Source: Mya arenaria
Taxonomy: Eukaryota; Mollusca; Bivalvia; Myida; Myidae
Direction of reading: 5' to 3'
Assembly (NCBI RefSeq): GCF_026914265.1
Contig: NC_069125.1
Location: 71,750,046 to 71,814,045 of the forward strand
Length of the DNA: 64,000 nt
The stretch's first letter is position 1; every line of letters starts with the position of its first letter. Under the pieces are notes generated by a model, which was not told where the DNA came from, did not search any database, and saw only the letters and a program-made list of their open reading frames with translations. Shown here in pieces: positions 1 to 12,361 of the stretch. Both the position numbers and the translations under genes were made by a program.

Positions 1-468
1 TGGAACCGTATCGTTCCAAACCCATACACCTTCACAAACCCGAGGCAACTGGAATCGTATCTTACCAAACCCATATGCCTTCACAAACCCGAGGCAACTG
101 GGACCGTATCTTACTAAACCCATACACCTTCACAAACCCGAGTCAGCTGGAACCGTATCTTACTAAACCGACACACCTTCACAAACTCGAGGCAACTGGA
201 ACCGTATCTTACTAAACCCATACACCTTCACAAACCCGAGGCAACTGGAACCGTATCGTGCCAAACCCATACACCTTCACAAACTCGAAGCATTATGAAC
301 CGAATCGTACAAATGCTCTACACCTAAACAAACCCGAGGCAACTGGAACCGTATCGTTCCAAACCCATACACCTTCACAAACCCGAGGCAACTCTAACCG
401 TACCGTACAAAACGAATACACCTTTACAAACCCGAGCTAACTCGCACCGTATCTTAAAAAAACCTTCA
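1..468. repeat. 49-bp minisatellite, about 9.5 copies
   Basis: The unit carries GGAACCGTATC, AAACCCATACACC and TTCACAAACCCGAGGCAACT and repeats every 49 bases with a few substitutions per copy. The array runs off the left edge, so its full length is unknown. A 60-codon frame at 258-440 is only repeat sequence read in phase. Confidence 0.95.
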
Positions 469-3400
469 TATTCTATCTTGTTTGTAATGATGTCGAATTA
501 ATAAAAAAAAAATAATTGTGATCAACTTGTAATTTCGTAAAAAAAACCTCCTATCTAGAGCCAAAAATATGACACACTTTTACTCCAGGCTTTTCGCTCA
601 ACATATATCACAGCGGGTCATATGGGTGAAGTGTCGTGATAGTGTGAGTATTAAATTGTAAAAGGCTCACAACAATCCCTAGAGACTCGTGAAGGATCGT
701 ACCAAAATATCGTTTTTCTTCTGTTTCTGCAATAGTTTATATATCAACGCCTAGAAGGAATTTTGTACATTTGTCGAAGAAAACTGGCAATTCTGGGATA
801 GCTAACTTGTGAAATAACATTGCCTAGGTCGTCAATGTAAATTCATTTCAAAATGTTGGTCTAAAACTATGACGACGCAATAGAACTACACATACAGGAA
901 AGCACTCCTGCATAAATTGATTGCCTTTCTGTCGAGACGTATTCATTATGTGACCCTTCAACATCAATATAACTTAAGATTGTTGAAACTAGAATAATAT
1001 GTGGGAGTTGCCGGTGTTTCACTTAACATTAATGTCAACGAACGGTCTCAGTCGCAATAGGTGAGACGTGTTTGTGCTGGTAAATGATGGATCCTCTTCC
1101 CACAACATATATCACTCAATATCCAAATTAGTTGAATTTAATTTGTGACTGAGTTGACATAGAAATGTAAACATTTTTCTAAGACAATATGTGGTTGTTC
1201 TACTTAAGTCACCCGTTTTGCATACACAAACCTCTTGCGGAAAATTGTCAATGCGACAATTGAAATTTAATTTATTAAACAAAAGGTTCGATCAACGATT
1301 TTTACAAATCTCTTCAAAACTCGCACGACGTATGAATTTTTTTTTACATAAATAGAGGCCTAATATAGTTAAACTCTTATAAAATATTAATTTGTATGAG
1401 CGACATTATTTGTATATGAACAAGACTTATATTGCCTGACACGCGTGAAAATTTCCGATTTATATTAAAGGGTGTTAAACTATATGTTCGCTTCTTCCGC
1501 GACGATTTGCAATAGTGCCAGGTTACATGTAAGGCCACTGTTTTAGTATCTAGCCATTTAGTACCTAACCTTGTCAACACCGTTGACTGAACAATTCATT
1601 TGTTCTTGTTTTGTGTGTTGTTATTAAAGTTGAATTGAAAAACTATTCATATCATGTTCATAGCTTAAGCTGTCTTGTTCAATTTGGTCAACATTTGACA
1701 CTGTTAACACTACATAGTTACAAATATGTGCATGTCTGTAGAGATCATTAGTTCCCATGGATTTTAATTTTTAAATTAAAAACAAACAGTCTCATAATGT
1801 TTGCAAGTAACGAAATGTTTTAGTTATTTTAAAGATGCTCATTTCTTCTAGTCTATTATGGTTGGTTTTCTGGTTAATTCATGAATGATTCTGTCATTCT
1901 CTAGTGATAATTTCCGCATATAAAAGTTTGAAGTGCAATTATATTTCATGTGAACCACAGAGTGTAGGAATACACTTCAGTGGAAGCCACATATTGTGCA
2001 CTTTTTGTAGACACGATGCTACCACATACAAGAGGTCAATGAATGATGGCTATTAAAGCACCACCTACCGCTTTCCGAGAGCACTAACGACTCCATGCTC
2101 ATTAGTTACGTGTGTGTTAGTCATTGATTTGTGTCGCAATGTACTAGCAACATGTTCTAGTGTAATTAAAATTACAGAGACAGTTCTAGTAGACTTAAAC
2201 GTACAATGTGATTAGATGAATTAGCACAACTGGTGGATGTGGGATGCTATATATCTATATATGTGAGCGTTCTTACAGTTTGTGTTTACAGCTCAAGAAG
2301 TTCTCAAAGGCGATCAAGGGCAATCGAATTGAAATGAGTTTATATAACATAAAGTGGAGTTATTCACCTTAAGCTAACTACGCCTAACCTATTTTAAAGA
2401 CTATTTCGTTTCTCTACTTACTTCATCATCTTCATTGTTTTTACTTCATGTAAAAGGGCAATTTTACAGAAAATTGATTAAAAATACTATAGAGAAACAT
2501 ATATTAGATCAGTAAGATTGTATTTTCTTCGTCGGGCAAATAGTGTTCGTAAGAAAGCAATTATTACTAGATTATATAGCAACATATCCGTTGCATTTCT
2601 TTTTTCTTGCTTGGCGTCTTGTTCCAGTATAATGGAGAGGTAGCCAGAGGGTCAGCACGAAATTGTACGCGGTGGGAAATCACGGCGTAATACTGACAAA
2701 TTAAAACAGGTAATCTGGAACCGATACCTGCTCCCACCTCCCGAGCGATTGTTTTTTGTAATTCAGAATGAAGTCGGATACCTCCAGTTGATACTCTTGG
2801 CGTTTTATAAGAAATCAATTCACAAATCAGATTTGCATTTAATATCTTAATAGGTCTTTAAAAGATTGCCGACCACAAGAAGGCAAGAGTGAAAGTGGGT
2901 TGAAATCTGTTCTAATAGTCGCAGACTGTCGTACGCTTTTTAAGAGAGGTCCGGCGCCAAGTGTTTCAGTAAAAAACCAGGAAAGTCTAAAGACGGTGTT
3001 AGGGAAGGTTCGGATTCATTGTGCATTCTTGGGACATGACCAGCAAATGAGACTCTCTATCTGACTTAAATAATGAATTAAATTACGTCGGGACATAAGC
3101 CAAATAAGGTACAAAAGACAACATCAAACAAACGATTCTTGATTCTGCAGCAAAACTCTCTCGGATTTCTGTCGTGTTCAGAGCAAGACAATAATTATAG
3201 AAACAAAAAGACTTTACTAAAGCCAGAAAACTGTACATTTACGTTTTCCAAAAGGGACTTATACGGTGAGTCTGTTTTCAAATTTACGAGAGCTTTCGCC
3301 ATTAGTTCATTCCGTTCTCTTAAAGTATAGAAAAAAACTTAATTGGACATTAATTTTAATCGAGGGCGTTACTCAAAAAACGGTTTTACGAAAAATAATA

Positions 3401-4860
3401 ATGGAACCATGCCTTTTTTCATCATCAAAATTGTTCATAAACGTTCATTCTTTTTGATTGATGTTGTTATTTATTTTATTTAGCAGTAAAACATTTCTCT
3501 TTGCGTTTAAACACATTTCCATCGCCCGTTTCCGAGCAGGAAGATGCATGGTACATTTTAATAGGTTTTAAGAAAATCTCCAAATATTCGATTGTAAAAT
3601 TGGAAGTAGAAGAACTGTGATCGTGAAAACTGAAGTATACAAATAATCCGTTTTTAATTTCTAAATTCAATATGTTATTCTATCAACATAATGATATGTA
3701 ACTTTTGTAAAGTCTCTTTTAACCCGAGTTAAAGACATACTGAATATAAAGTGATAATATAAAGTAATTTGGTTCGAAACATAACGAGTTAAGTAGACAT
3801 TTGTAAGATGTATTAATTATCAAACAGCCTCGGCCAAAAAATAAATCGAAACTGAAGTATGTAAATGTTATTTCAATGATCCAGGAAACTATTTAGTGCA
3901 ATTTTTTAATGAAAAATAATACAGATTCAGCGTAAACGGCTGGTAATAACCATTCAAGAATGCATGCTGAATATAAAAAGAGTAAACGTTTTTTTAGAAA
4001 TAGTAATTTAGTTCGAGCATCAGTCGTGCTGTTATAGGATTGACCTTACTGAAAAGAAAAAAAACACACACACATATATTAATAAAAAATGATCCTATTT
4101 AAAATTATATTCATACTTGATGTACCTGCATTTTTCTTTTTTGTAAAAAGCGTCTTGATAATTAAGAATAATGAATACAGGTCGCTACTTTAAAAATGGT
4201 CCATAACAGTTTTAGTCTTCATTGTACATATTATAGTTCGGTGGTATTATACTTTAGACCGCGGACTATTTGAACGTCCAAACCCTGGCAAATGGATATG
4301 TGGTCACCAGATGTCAAACATTAGTGTACGTCAGGTACATATTTAAAAGCGTCTGTCTGTATGTGCATATTTCTGGCATTCACGTTTTGTAATATTTCTT
4401 TCTGTGCTATCAAGTCATAGTGCACGTGGGAGTGTATTACACAGGCTGTTGTTCTCTCATTAATAACTTTAATGTTTCGAATACATTTTATCGGAATTTG
4501 AAATTGAAAATAATTACGATAATCAGCATACCGCTTTGAACCGTAAAAATGAATAAGTGGCTCATTTTGTACAGTATAATAAAAAACATTTTCTTGTAAT
4601 AGATCACTTGCTGACATTGGTCGTTTCTGGCTAAGAGTTTGACCAAATATGCATTCAAATATCGTCAAGTATCAATCAAAATGAAATTTATTTTGTGTTT
4701 CTAATTTCTCTTAGTTTTGTCAGAAATAATACTTAAAAAAAACGCGTGACCAAATTTAATTATAGCGTTTTTATTCCAAAAGCTTAGTCGACCACATGCA
4801 CGAAGCAGCAAATGTAATTCTGTTTCTGTCTGTTATTAAAGAAATATAACACAACACTGA
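469..4860. other. gene-free AT-rich stretch
   Basis: I found no supported exon, RNA gene or strong repeat here on either strand. The open frames are short and AT-driven. The longest, on the minus strand at 4321-4668, has no ATG at its 5' end, no recognisable domain and no convincing splice partners. Confidence 0.5.
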
Positions 4861-5602
4861 GGGTCATATGACATTATAGGGACCGGTCAGTCAGCCACCG
4901 AAAGTGAATATGGACCGAGGCGTAAGCGTTCACTTTTTGGTCCTTATAATGCCATATGGCCCGAAGTGGTGTAGTATATTTCTTATATTATACCGAACAT
5001 TTTATATTACCATTCAATATTTTTTAAGCGATTTAGATGTGTTTTATTGAACTAAGCTAATAATGTTTACTTGCGACAAATTGTCGCCGTTGTGAAAATA
5101 ACATGCCGCACTTACAAGTTGTAGGACGTCAGCGGTCCATATTACATTTTTGGTGAGGTCTAGACCATCCAAAAAAATGTATGGACCTCTGACGTCATAA
5201 AAACTGGATTTTTATCAAAATACTTAAGAAATATTACACACCAATAAGGGTCATATGACATTATAAGGACCGGCCAGTCAGCCACTAAAGGTGTATATGG
5301 ACCGAGGCGTTAGCCGAGGTCCATTCACCTTCGGGGGCTGACTGACCGGTCCTTATAATGCCATTTGGCCCGAAGTGGTGTGTTATATTTCTTATATTAT
5401 ACCGAACCCTTTTCATTACAAGACAATATTTGCGATTTATATTTGTTTTATATAACAAACCTGATAATGTTTACTTGCGACAAATTTTCGCCGTTGTGAA
5501 AATAGCAAGCCGCACGAAGCAATTGTATGACGTCAGCGGTCCATATTACATTTTTGGCGAGGTCCGGACCGGCCAAAAAATATAATATGGACCGCTGACG
5601 TC
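4861..5602. repeat. two tandem copies of a double-hairpin repeat
   Basis: Two copies lie about 390-400 bp apart (starts 4861 and 5248). Each begins GGGTCATATGACATTATA and returns as the inverse complement TATAATGCCATATGGCCC about 100 bp later, forming a first hairpin that contains ACCGGTCAGTCAGCC. Each then has a second hairpin bounded by GACGTCAGCGGTCCAT and its complement (5125-5200 and 5529-5602). The fold-back structure suggests a foldback or MITE-like dispersed family. No coding is seen. Confidence 0.8.
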
Positions 5603-5630
5603 AAAAAACTGGATTTTCATGAAAATACAG

Positions 5631-5760
5631 TGACATACGGACCGATCGAGATTATATATATAAAGAAGGGACAAATTTATGTGAGGTATAATATAATGAT
5701 ATACTGACCGATCAACTTTATATGCACAAAGAAGTGACACATTTATGTAAGGTATATGAT
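5631..5760. repeat. ~67-bp direct duplication
   Basis: Two diverged copies share GACCGATC, then AAAGAAG, GACA, ATTTATGT and AGGTATA in the same order. They begin near 5638 and 5705, immediately after the double-hairpin repeat. Confidence 0.6.
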
Positions 5761-5869
5761 ATGTGTATATGAGAATAACTTTGCTTCAAACATTTTACTT
5801 CTTTCAACGAAATTGTTTAGGTCGTATCAAAGTTATGACACTCGTTATGATTTGTGCTGACACCATTCT

Positions 5870-6215
5870 GCACATGCTTACCGGTAGGTGAAAGGACGAA
5901 AATGCGAAAAAAATATGCGGCGAATTTTGACTTTCTGCCTTCCGGTAAGCATGCACGAATCAACCAAGTCATACCGCTGCATTGTATTGCCTTCCGGAAG
6001 GCGAATACAAAAAAAATAGATAAGTGGCGTGAGAAAATGCACCTAATGGCGGAGCGAAGTGGCGCGGCATTATTTTTTCACATCTATGCTCGACAACTTC
6101 GAGTATTTTTGCCCCGCCACTTGGCGAATTTTCGCTCAGCCATTTTGCGCATAATCGTTTTAGAAAGATATATTGACAGCATGTCATCCGAAAATGTTGC
6201 TTTTTACAACTGACA
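5870..6215. repeat. possible dispersed repeat, internally repetitive
   Basis: The motif GCCTTCCGG occurs twice and a related CTTACCGGTAGG once. A region around GGCGGAGCGAAGTGGCG is partly mirrored by CGCCACTTGGCGAATTTTCGC at 6115-6136. Overlapping open frames exist on both strands (5854-6213 plus, 5969-6226 minus) but neither resembles a protein I know. I treat it as non-coding repeat DNA. Confidence 0.4.
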
Positions 6216-6852
6216 GTGATTGTCATTTTCAGCTTACTTCTATCCTTATATTACCCTATAAAAAGCATGTCTTTCTGGATCATAACGAAACTTGCGCACC
6301 TTAAACTTACAAAACTCATTATTTGGCGTTTATTTTATAAGGATATTTGTGTGCATTTCATCAAAACGTGCTTGTGGCGTAATTAAGGGACGCTATGACG
6401 CGAAGTAATATGCAATCACAATCAACGTCAAAAAGTTTCTTAAAATATCTCTATTTGTAGAGTTTCAATAGTTCCGTAAACTTCTGATTTTTTAAAACAA
6501 TTAAAAAATGTCAAAATCCCAATTGTTTAAAACTATTGATTAAATCAATGAGTGTTGTGCATGACCTTGGGGTTAGGATTCCACTATTACTCTGTGTCGA
6601 ACACGGCCTGCTTTCCGTAAAAACGTTTCACACGTACATCTGACAAAGCAGATCAAGGTTCTAACCCTGCCTGCATGTCTCAATGCGTGCCTTTTGTATT
6701 ACTTCCCGCGACGTCTATCGCAGGTGTATAAGAATGTTTAATCATGCAATTCTAAAGAAAAGGTTCAGAAACTTTCAATATATAATCCAATTTTGTTTGG
6801 TTTAAAAATATATCCCATTTTGAAGAGTTTACTGATTTCAATGGTATGTACA

Positions 6853-7031
6853 TACAACCGAACCCCGTTCGCTCGAACACCTAGGGACCGGCGAAAATAC
6901 CTCGAGCCTCTGAAAATTAGAGCCAAGCGGGAATGCTTACATTCAGTTTAAAGAAATCGGACCTTTACATCCAGTTCGAGGCAACGAATATTTCGAGTTA
7001 AGCATGTTCGAGCCAACGGGATTCGACTGTA
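6853..7031. mobile_element. short TIR element with TA ends
   Basis: The left end TACAACCGAACCCCGTTCG is the imperfect inverse complement of the right end CCAACGGGATTCGACTGTA. Size (about 180 bp) and TA termini fit a non-autonomous mariner/pogo-type MITE. There is no coding capacity. Confidence 0.7.
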
Positions 7032-7321
7032 CATGGTTTCTGTCGGAACACTGTTAAGCGGTCATCGATAAAAAAGCAACAATTTGCTTTGTAATATAGA
7101 GGTCGTGGGTTCAAAGAAGTTAAGAAGATTTTATATTTTATTTGTCGGCGTGCGGTTCGTGGCTACTGGACCTTTAAAGTTAACAACTATCAAATGACCA
7201 GTAGACACACGGTGAAGAATCGAGCCATAGTATAAACGGTATAACGCAGCAAGTGCGCTCAACTTCGAGGAAAAAATAAGTGCATTTTTTTAAAATATCC
7301 ATTTTTTCTCTCTTGAAACCA

Positions 7322-8453
7322 TGACGTGTATATGACGTGTACGTTATATGACGTGTTCGGTGTATGCCGTGTACGGTTCATGACGTGTACAGTCTATGAC
7401 GTGTACGGTATATGACGTTTACGGTTTATGACTTGTGCGGTATATGACGTGTACAGAATATGACTTGTACGGTATATGACGTTTACGGTATATGACGTTT
7501 ACGGTTAATGACTTGAACGGTATATGACGTGTACAGAATATGACGTGTACAGTATATGACGTGTACGGTATATGACGTGTGCGGTGCATGAGGTGTTCGG
7601 TACATGACGTGTACGGTACATGACGTGTACGGTATATGACGTGAACGGTACATGACATGTTCGGTATATGGTGTGTACGGTATATGGTGTGTACGGTATA
7701 TGACGTGTACAGAATATGACGAGTTCGGTATTTGACGTGTACGGTACATGACGTGAACAGTATATGACGTGTACGGTACATGACGTGTGCGGTACATGAG
7801 GTGCTCGGTACATGACGTGTACGGTATATGACGTATATGGTACAGGACGTGTACGGTACATGACGTGTTCAGTATATGACGTGTACGGTACATGACATGT
7901 TCGGTATATGACGTGTACGGTATATGACTTGTACGATACATGACGTGTGCGGTACATGACGTGTGCGGTATATGACGTGTGCGGTATATGACGTGTTAGG
8001 TATATGACGTGTATGGATTAGGACGTGCGCGGTACCTGACGTGTACGGTATATGACGTGTACGGTATATGACGTGTACGGTATATGATATGTACGGATTA
8101 GGACGTGCGCGGTACCTGACGTGTACGGTGCATGACGTGTACGGTATATAACGTATGCGGTACATGACGTGTACGGTATATGACATGTTCGGTATATGAC
8201 GTGTACGGTATATGACGTGTACGATACATGACGTGTGCGGTCCATGACGTGTACGGTATATGACGTGTGCAGTATATGACGTGTACGGTATATGACGTGT
8301 ACGGATTAGGACGTGTGCGGTACCTGACGTGTACGGTATATGACTTGTACGGTATATAACGTGTGCGGTACATGACGTGTACGGTATATGACGTGTACGG
8401 TATATAACGTGTGCGGTACATGACGTGTACGGTATATGACGTGTACGGTATTT
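7322..8453. repeat. 16-bp minisatellite, about 70 copies
   Basis: The unit TATATGACGTGTACGG repeats every 16 bases with scattered substitutions and occasional GATTAGGACGTG variants. The minus-strand unit lacks stop codons and 16 is not a multiple of three, so all three minus frames stay open with a 16-residue period. The resulting Tyr/Arg/Thr/His frames of 75-152 codons are a repeat artefact. Confidence 0.97.
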
Positions 8454-8721
8454 GCATTAAATAAACCTTTCAATCGGTGGCCCTTTGCGTTAATTGATCA
8501 TTACGTCATAACGTCTTAAAGTCGTTACATTTTTTTGCTTGATATAGAGTACAATCACGAACCGACAGTAAAGAAACGATTTGGATTTTGGAGATGATTG
8601 GATTTAAATGTTTTATTAATAAGCACACCGTGCACATTATGTTTGGAAAGATAATTAAACAATATTTTTAAAATACATATTATGATTCTCGAATTTGAGC
8701 ACACCTGCTCCATTTCATTCC

Positions 8722-8820
8722 CCGGTGATTTGATTGAACTCCTGCTTTGGTGACATTTGACCTGTACAAAATTTAGATCAAATGACACCAAAGCAGGATT
8801 TCATTCCCATCAAATCACTG
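8722..8820. repeat. imperfect ~45-bp arm hairpin
   Basis: CCTGCTTTGGTGACATTTGA on the left is mirrored by TCAAATGACACCAAAGCAGG on the right, and the outer arms GGTGATTTGAT / ATCAAATCACTG continue the pairing. The loop is short and AT-rich. It may be a palindromic MITE remnant. Confidence 0.75.
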
Positions 8821-10598
8821 TTTCATTCGTGAATACTGAGGCTCGATTCTCCGTCGTATACCATAAAACTGTTAGTCAACACTATTAATGAATCCGCTTC
8901 GTCATTCTGATCGTTAAAGGGACGTAAAATAGAGAGCTAAACTTAATTGATTATTTTAGTTGAACACGAAACTGTTTTGTTATATGATTTATTGATACAT
9001 TGGCTTCTGATTTCCTGCGATGGTATGATAATGTATACGTTTGTATCCATCATCACGCATAACACGAAAAAATAGCGACTGACTCCTTGGAACTGGCTTG
9101 TCCGGAAATAAGGAAACTTGTGCTCGTAAATCATCGCGGCTCTTACAGTGTCCGGTGCATCCCAGTGTTAAAATACTTCAACCTGTCCAAGTAGTAACAG
9201 TACAACCAGAAACAACTACTTATGACGTTGATCTAAAACATTTTACGCCGTATACATGATCCACTGTCTTCGTCAACGGGCGAGTATCTGCCAAGTTGTT
9301 TATACATGCACCCATGAAAGACAAATTTACCGTCCGGACGCAAACACAGTCAGTCAATCTGAAATATCCGGTCCGTCGATATAGTAAAGTGTAGTAAAGA
9401 TAAGCAATCTACAGTAAGACCACACCAAAGTCAATAGTAGTGAGTGAAACAAAAAAGGACCAACCACATTTATAGAATTATAAATAACATGTACAACATA
9501 CTTTAGGGAAATTAATCAGGTATTCAGGATGTTTGTTAAAACACATATATAATCAAATTGTAAAGGTAGGAAAATGTTAATCGATAAATGATAGCTTCCT
9601 TAAAAAATGCGTGCGGTCTCATTAAAAAATCATTATGTTTTTGTTTACATTGTCTAAGAATAACAGTTAAGGTAATTCCGTCACACGAAACATTCATTTG
9701 GTGTGGATATAGACTATATTTGGGCAGAGCATCAAGAAGTTAAGTTTTCATTCAGGAAGTCTGACACCTTTTCTAGGTGGACAGAATTGTAGCAGTTTCC
9801 GGTTTGATTCATTCACATTTAATATGATGATAATCTGTTTAAACGGAACCCTGTACTTGACTGCATTAAGTTGAACTGGCTGTGGCCGCGCACCAGATGT
9901 TTTTTCTATGATATAATCTAATAGTTTTAGCTCTTTCCTTTTTTAAGACTAATCAAAATGCATACAATTTACCATTATTGCATGTATAAAATCTCACTAC
10001 TGTTATGTGGTATGAAGCTGATCTGATGTAAAAAACAAAAACTAAGTCTAGCTTCTTTGTCTCACATTTTTGTAACAAATTTACATATTCTCCAAATTAT
10101 TTTCATATTACTCTTTTTATGTATGCTTACATTTGGAATCGTATGGTTTCTGTAGTTACACTTTCCAAACAGATCTTAATGACAAATAATTTCCACATAC
10201 ATTATGCGGTACGGACTCTGGTAATAACAAATGGCCAAATATTAAAACCTTCTCCTGTACCTATCCCTTTCTAAATGAATTCCGTATCATTAATATGGGT
10301 CTTATCTTTGCCCTGATATATATCTGTAAGACGTATTCAATTATGTATGTTATCAAGAGCTAGTTTGAAATCTGTAACATATAAGGGTAATTGCCGGAGT
10401 GAATGTTGGTGTGCGCTTTTAAGATAATGAGGAATTTTATACTGAGGGCCGGTGTGTTGAGTGCGTCCTCCGGCCGTGCATCAACATCAATTTAGACGGA
10501 TCATTATAAACAACCACGGGCGTTCCTCTAAAGAAATAAAAGACCCACCAACAATGTCTTGATAATCTAATTTGCACTTGAGCGCGGGACTCCATTTG
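8821..10598. other. gene-free stretch upstream of the peptide gene
   Basis: No exon, repeat array or RNA gene could be supported on either strand between the hairpin and the promoter near 10.6 kb. Confidence 0.5.
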
Positions 10599-10724
10599 TG
10601 ACGTGAAAATTGAATTGAATCACTAGAAACTAGTTTGCATAGATTGTTTTCACATTACATAAGTTGTCAGCCAATAGCAAAGCACATAAAAGCGTCGCAG
10701 AACGCCAAGCTCGTTCTTTTCAGT
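10599..10724 (+). promoter_or_regulatory. probable core promoter: CRE-like site, TATA box, initiator
   Basis: TGACGTGA at 10599-10606 resembles a cAMP-response element. CATAAAAG at 10685-10692 is a good TATA box, and TCAGT at 10720-10724 fits an initiator about 35 bases downstream. The first ATG follows about 40 bases later at 10764. The spacing is what a TATA/Inr Pol II promoter needs; transcription itself is inferred. Confidence 0.55.
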
Positions 10725-10763
10725 AACGCAATACGGCAGAGTGAAGGGTGTTAATTATAAACC

Positions 10764-10846
10764 ATGTATAGGTTCGCATATGTCACGATATTATTGTTTT
10801 ACTTAATGTTGCCTAGCCTCGGATTCGGCTATGGATCACACTGCAG
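10764..10846 (+). CDS. peptide gene, first coding exon (signal peptide)
   Basis: ATG lies about 40 bases after the initiator. 27 codons give a short N-region, a hydrophobic core (VTILLFYLMLPSLGF) and GYGSHC before a CTGCAG|GTATGT donor in phase 2. Confidence 0.55.
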
Positions 10847-12293
10847 GTATGTCATAAAAAATTATTTTGTTTTATTTTCAATATTGTTGTTGTTGAAAGT
10901 GGTGGTGTTGGTTGCAGGCAATGCCGACGTGGTTGACCTGGGAGCGGTTGTTGCTGTTGTTTCCGATGGTGCTACTGTTGCTGTTAACGACGCCCTGCCA
11001 CACCCGGCCGAGGCGAAGGTTTTGTGAGTAAGTCGACCCAAATGACAAATAAATCAAATGAACAATAATGACGGTTAACATGTCTGTTATAAAAATTACC
11101 TTGTCAATATGATACAAACATTAATGTCAATATTGGTGTTATCTGGAATGAAATAGTACCAATATTTAAATGCGTAAACTATAGGTTCATGCAAAAAATA
11201 TAGCAATATTTTGGCGATTTTTTAACTTGTGAATATGCAAACTTTTATGGCATTACGTAAATTACGTGTAAGCTATTTTGTAAACGTGCTTATCAAAACA
11301 ATGATACTGTTTAAGAACATCTAGTTGGTCTTTATTTTAATTTGAGCATCAACCATTTAAAAATTACTAATGAGCAACATTCAAAAACATATCTAGCATT
11401 CTGAGCGAAAACAGAAAGGTCATCAATTGCGTATGCATGGAAACTAATCATATTGAAAATGTCATCAGCTAAGGCCAGATCAAAGCCATGCATTATTGCA
11501 GAAAATGAGGTAATAAATATGTTATTGAATTTGCCGACATATAGTTTTTGGTTAAAGTAAATAAATTTCTTTTTTCGAAAATGTTTGCTAACTTTATGTT
11601 GAAACCTCGCCTACATAACGACATTTTCAAACTCAATATGATGTCGGATCACTATACAAGTCTCCCCTCAGGCATACTATAGATTTTGCATATTATGTTT
11701 AAATCTATTCATCGCAAAATAAATAGTTTTTACATGTACTGAGTGTATATACGTTGGAACTGGAATACACTCTTCATTCTACGAGGGCCGCCACAGACGT
11801 GAAGAGGCAGACATGCCAAATTCCATGTTTAATTATTTCATAACAACTCACTCGTATAGATGTTTTTATATTAATGGCGTTTTTGTGGTTGTTGATTTAT
11901 TTTTGACAGACATTTCATATTAATAAGTTTTATTTTTACCAAAATATTTCCTTCTTAGAAGTTGATACGGAAACATATGTACAGTTTGCCCCCATTTTAC
12001 GTGGAACGCGCGGATAAATGGTGTGCTTGATGGTATGGTGACAATATGTAGGCCAGCAGTACCAGTTCATATATTGTTCTCATCCTAAGATACTCATAAT
12101 TTGCTGCCTTGACTTATTTGATTAGAGTATTTAAATAGCAAAATATCCAGGGCGGACGCTAGTCACGTGACTTGTTTGTATATTTCCTAGAATAATTCAT
12201 TGATTGGTAGTATGTAAGCAACAGCAACATTGCCACAAAAAAAACAGGGTGATTAGGCTATAAGTAAGAGAATTAAAATTTGAGAATTGAGAA

Positions 12294-12361
<68 letters not shown>

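Noticed and set aside
4321..4668. 115-codon minus frame
   Set aside because: It does not begin with ATG, has no recognised motif, and has AT-driven composition like the surrounding intergenic DNA.
7419..8457. Long minus-strand frames with Tyr-Arg-Thr-Arg-His periodicity
   Set aside because: They are the 16-bp minisatellite read in three frames; the period of 16 residues equals three units and there is no gene context.
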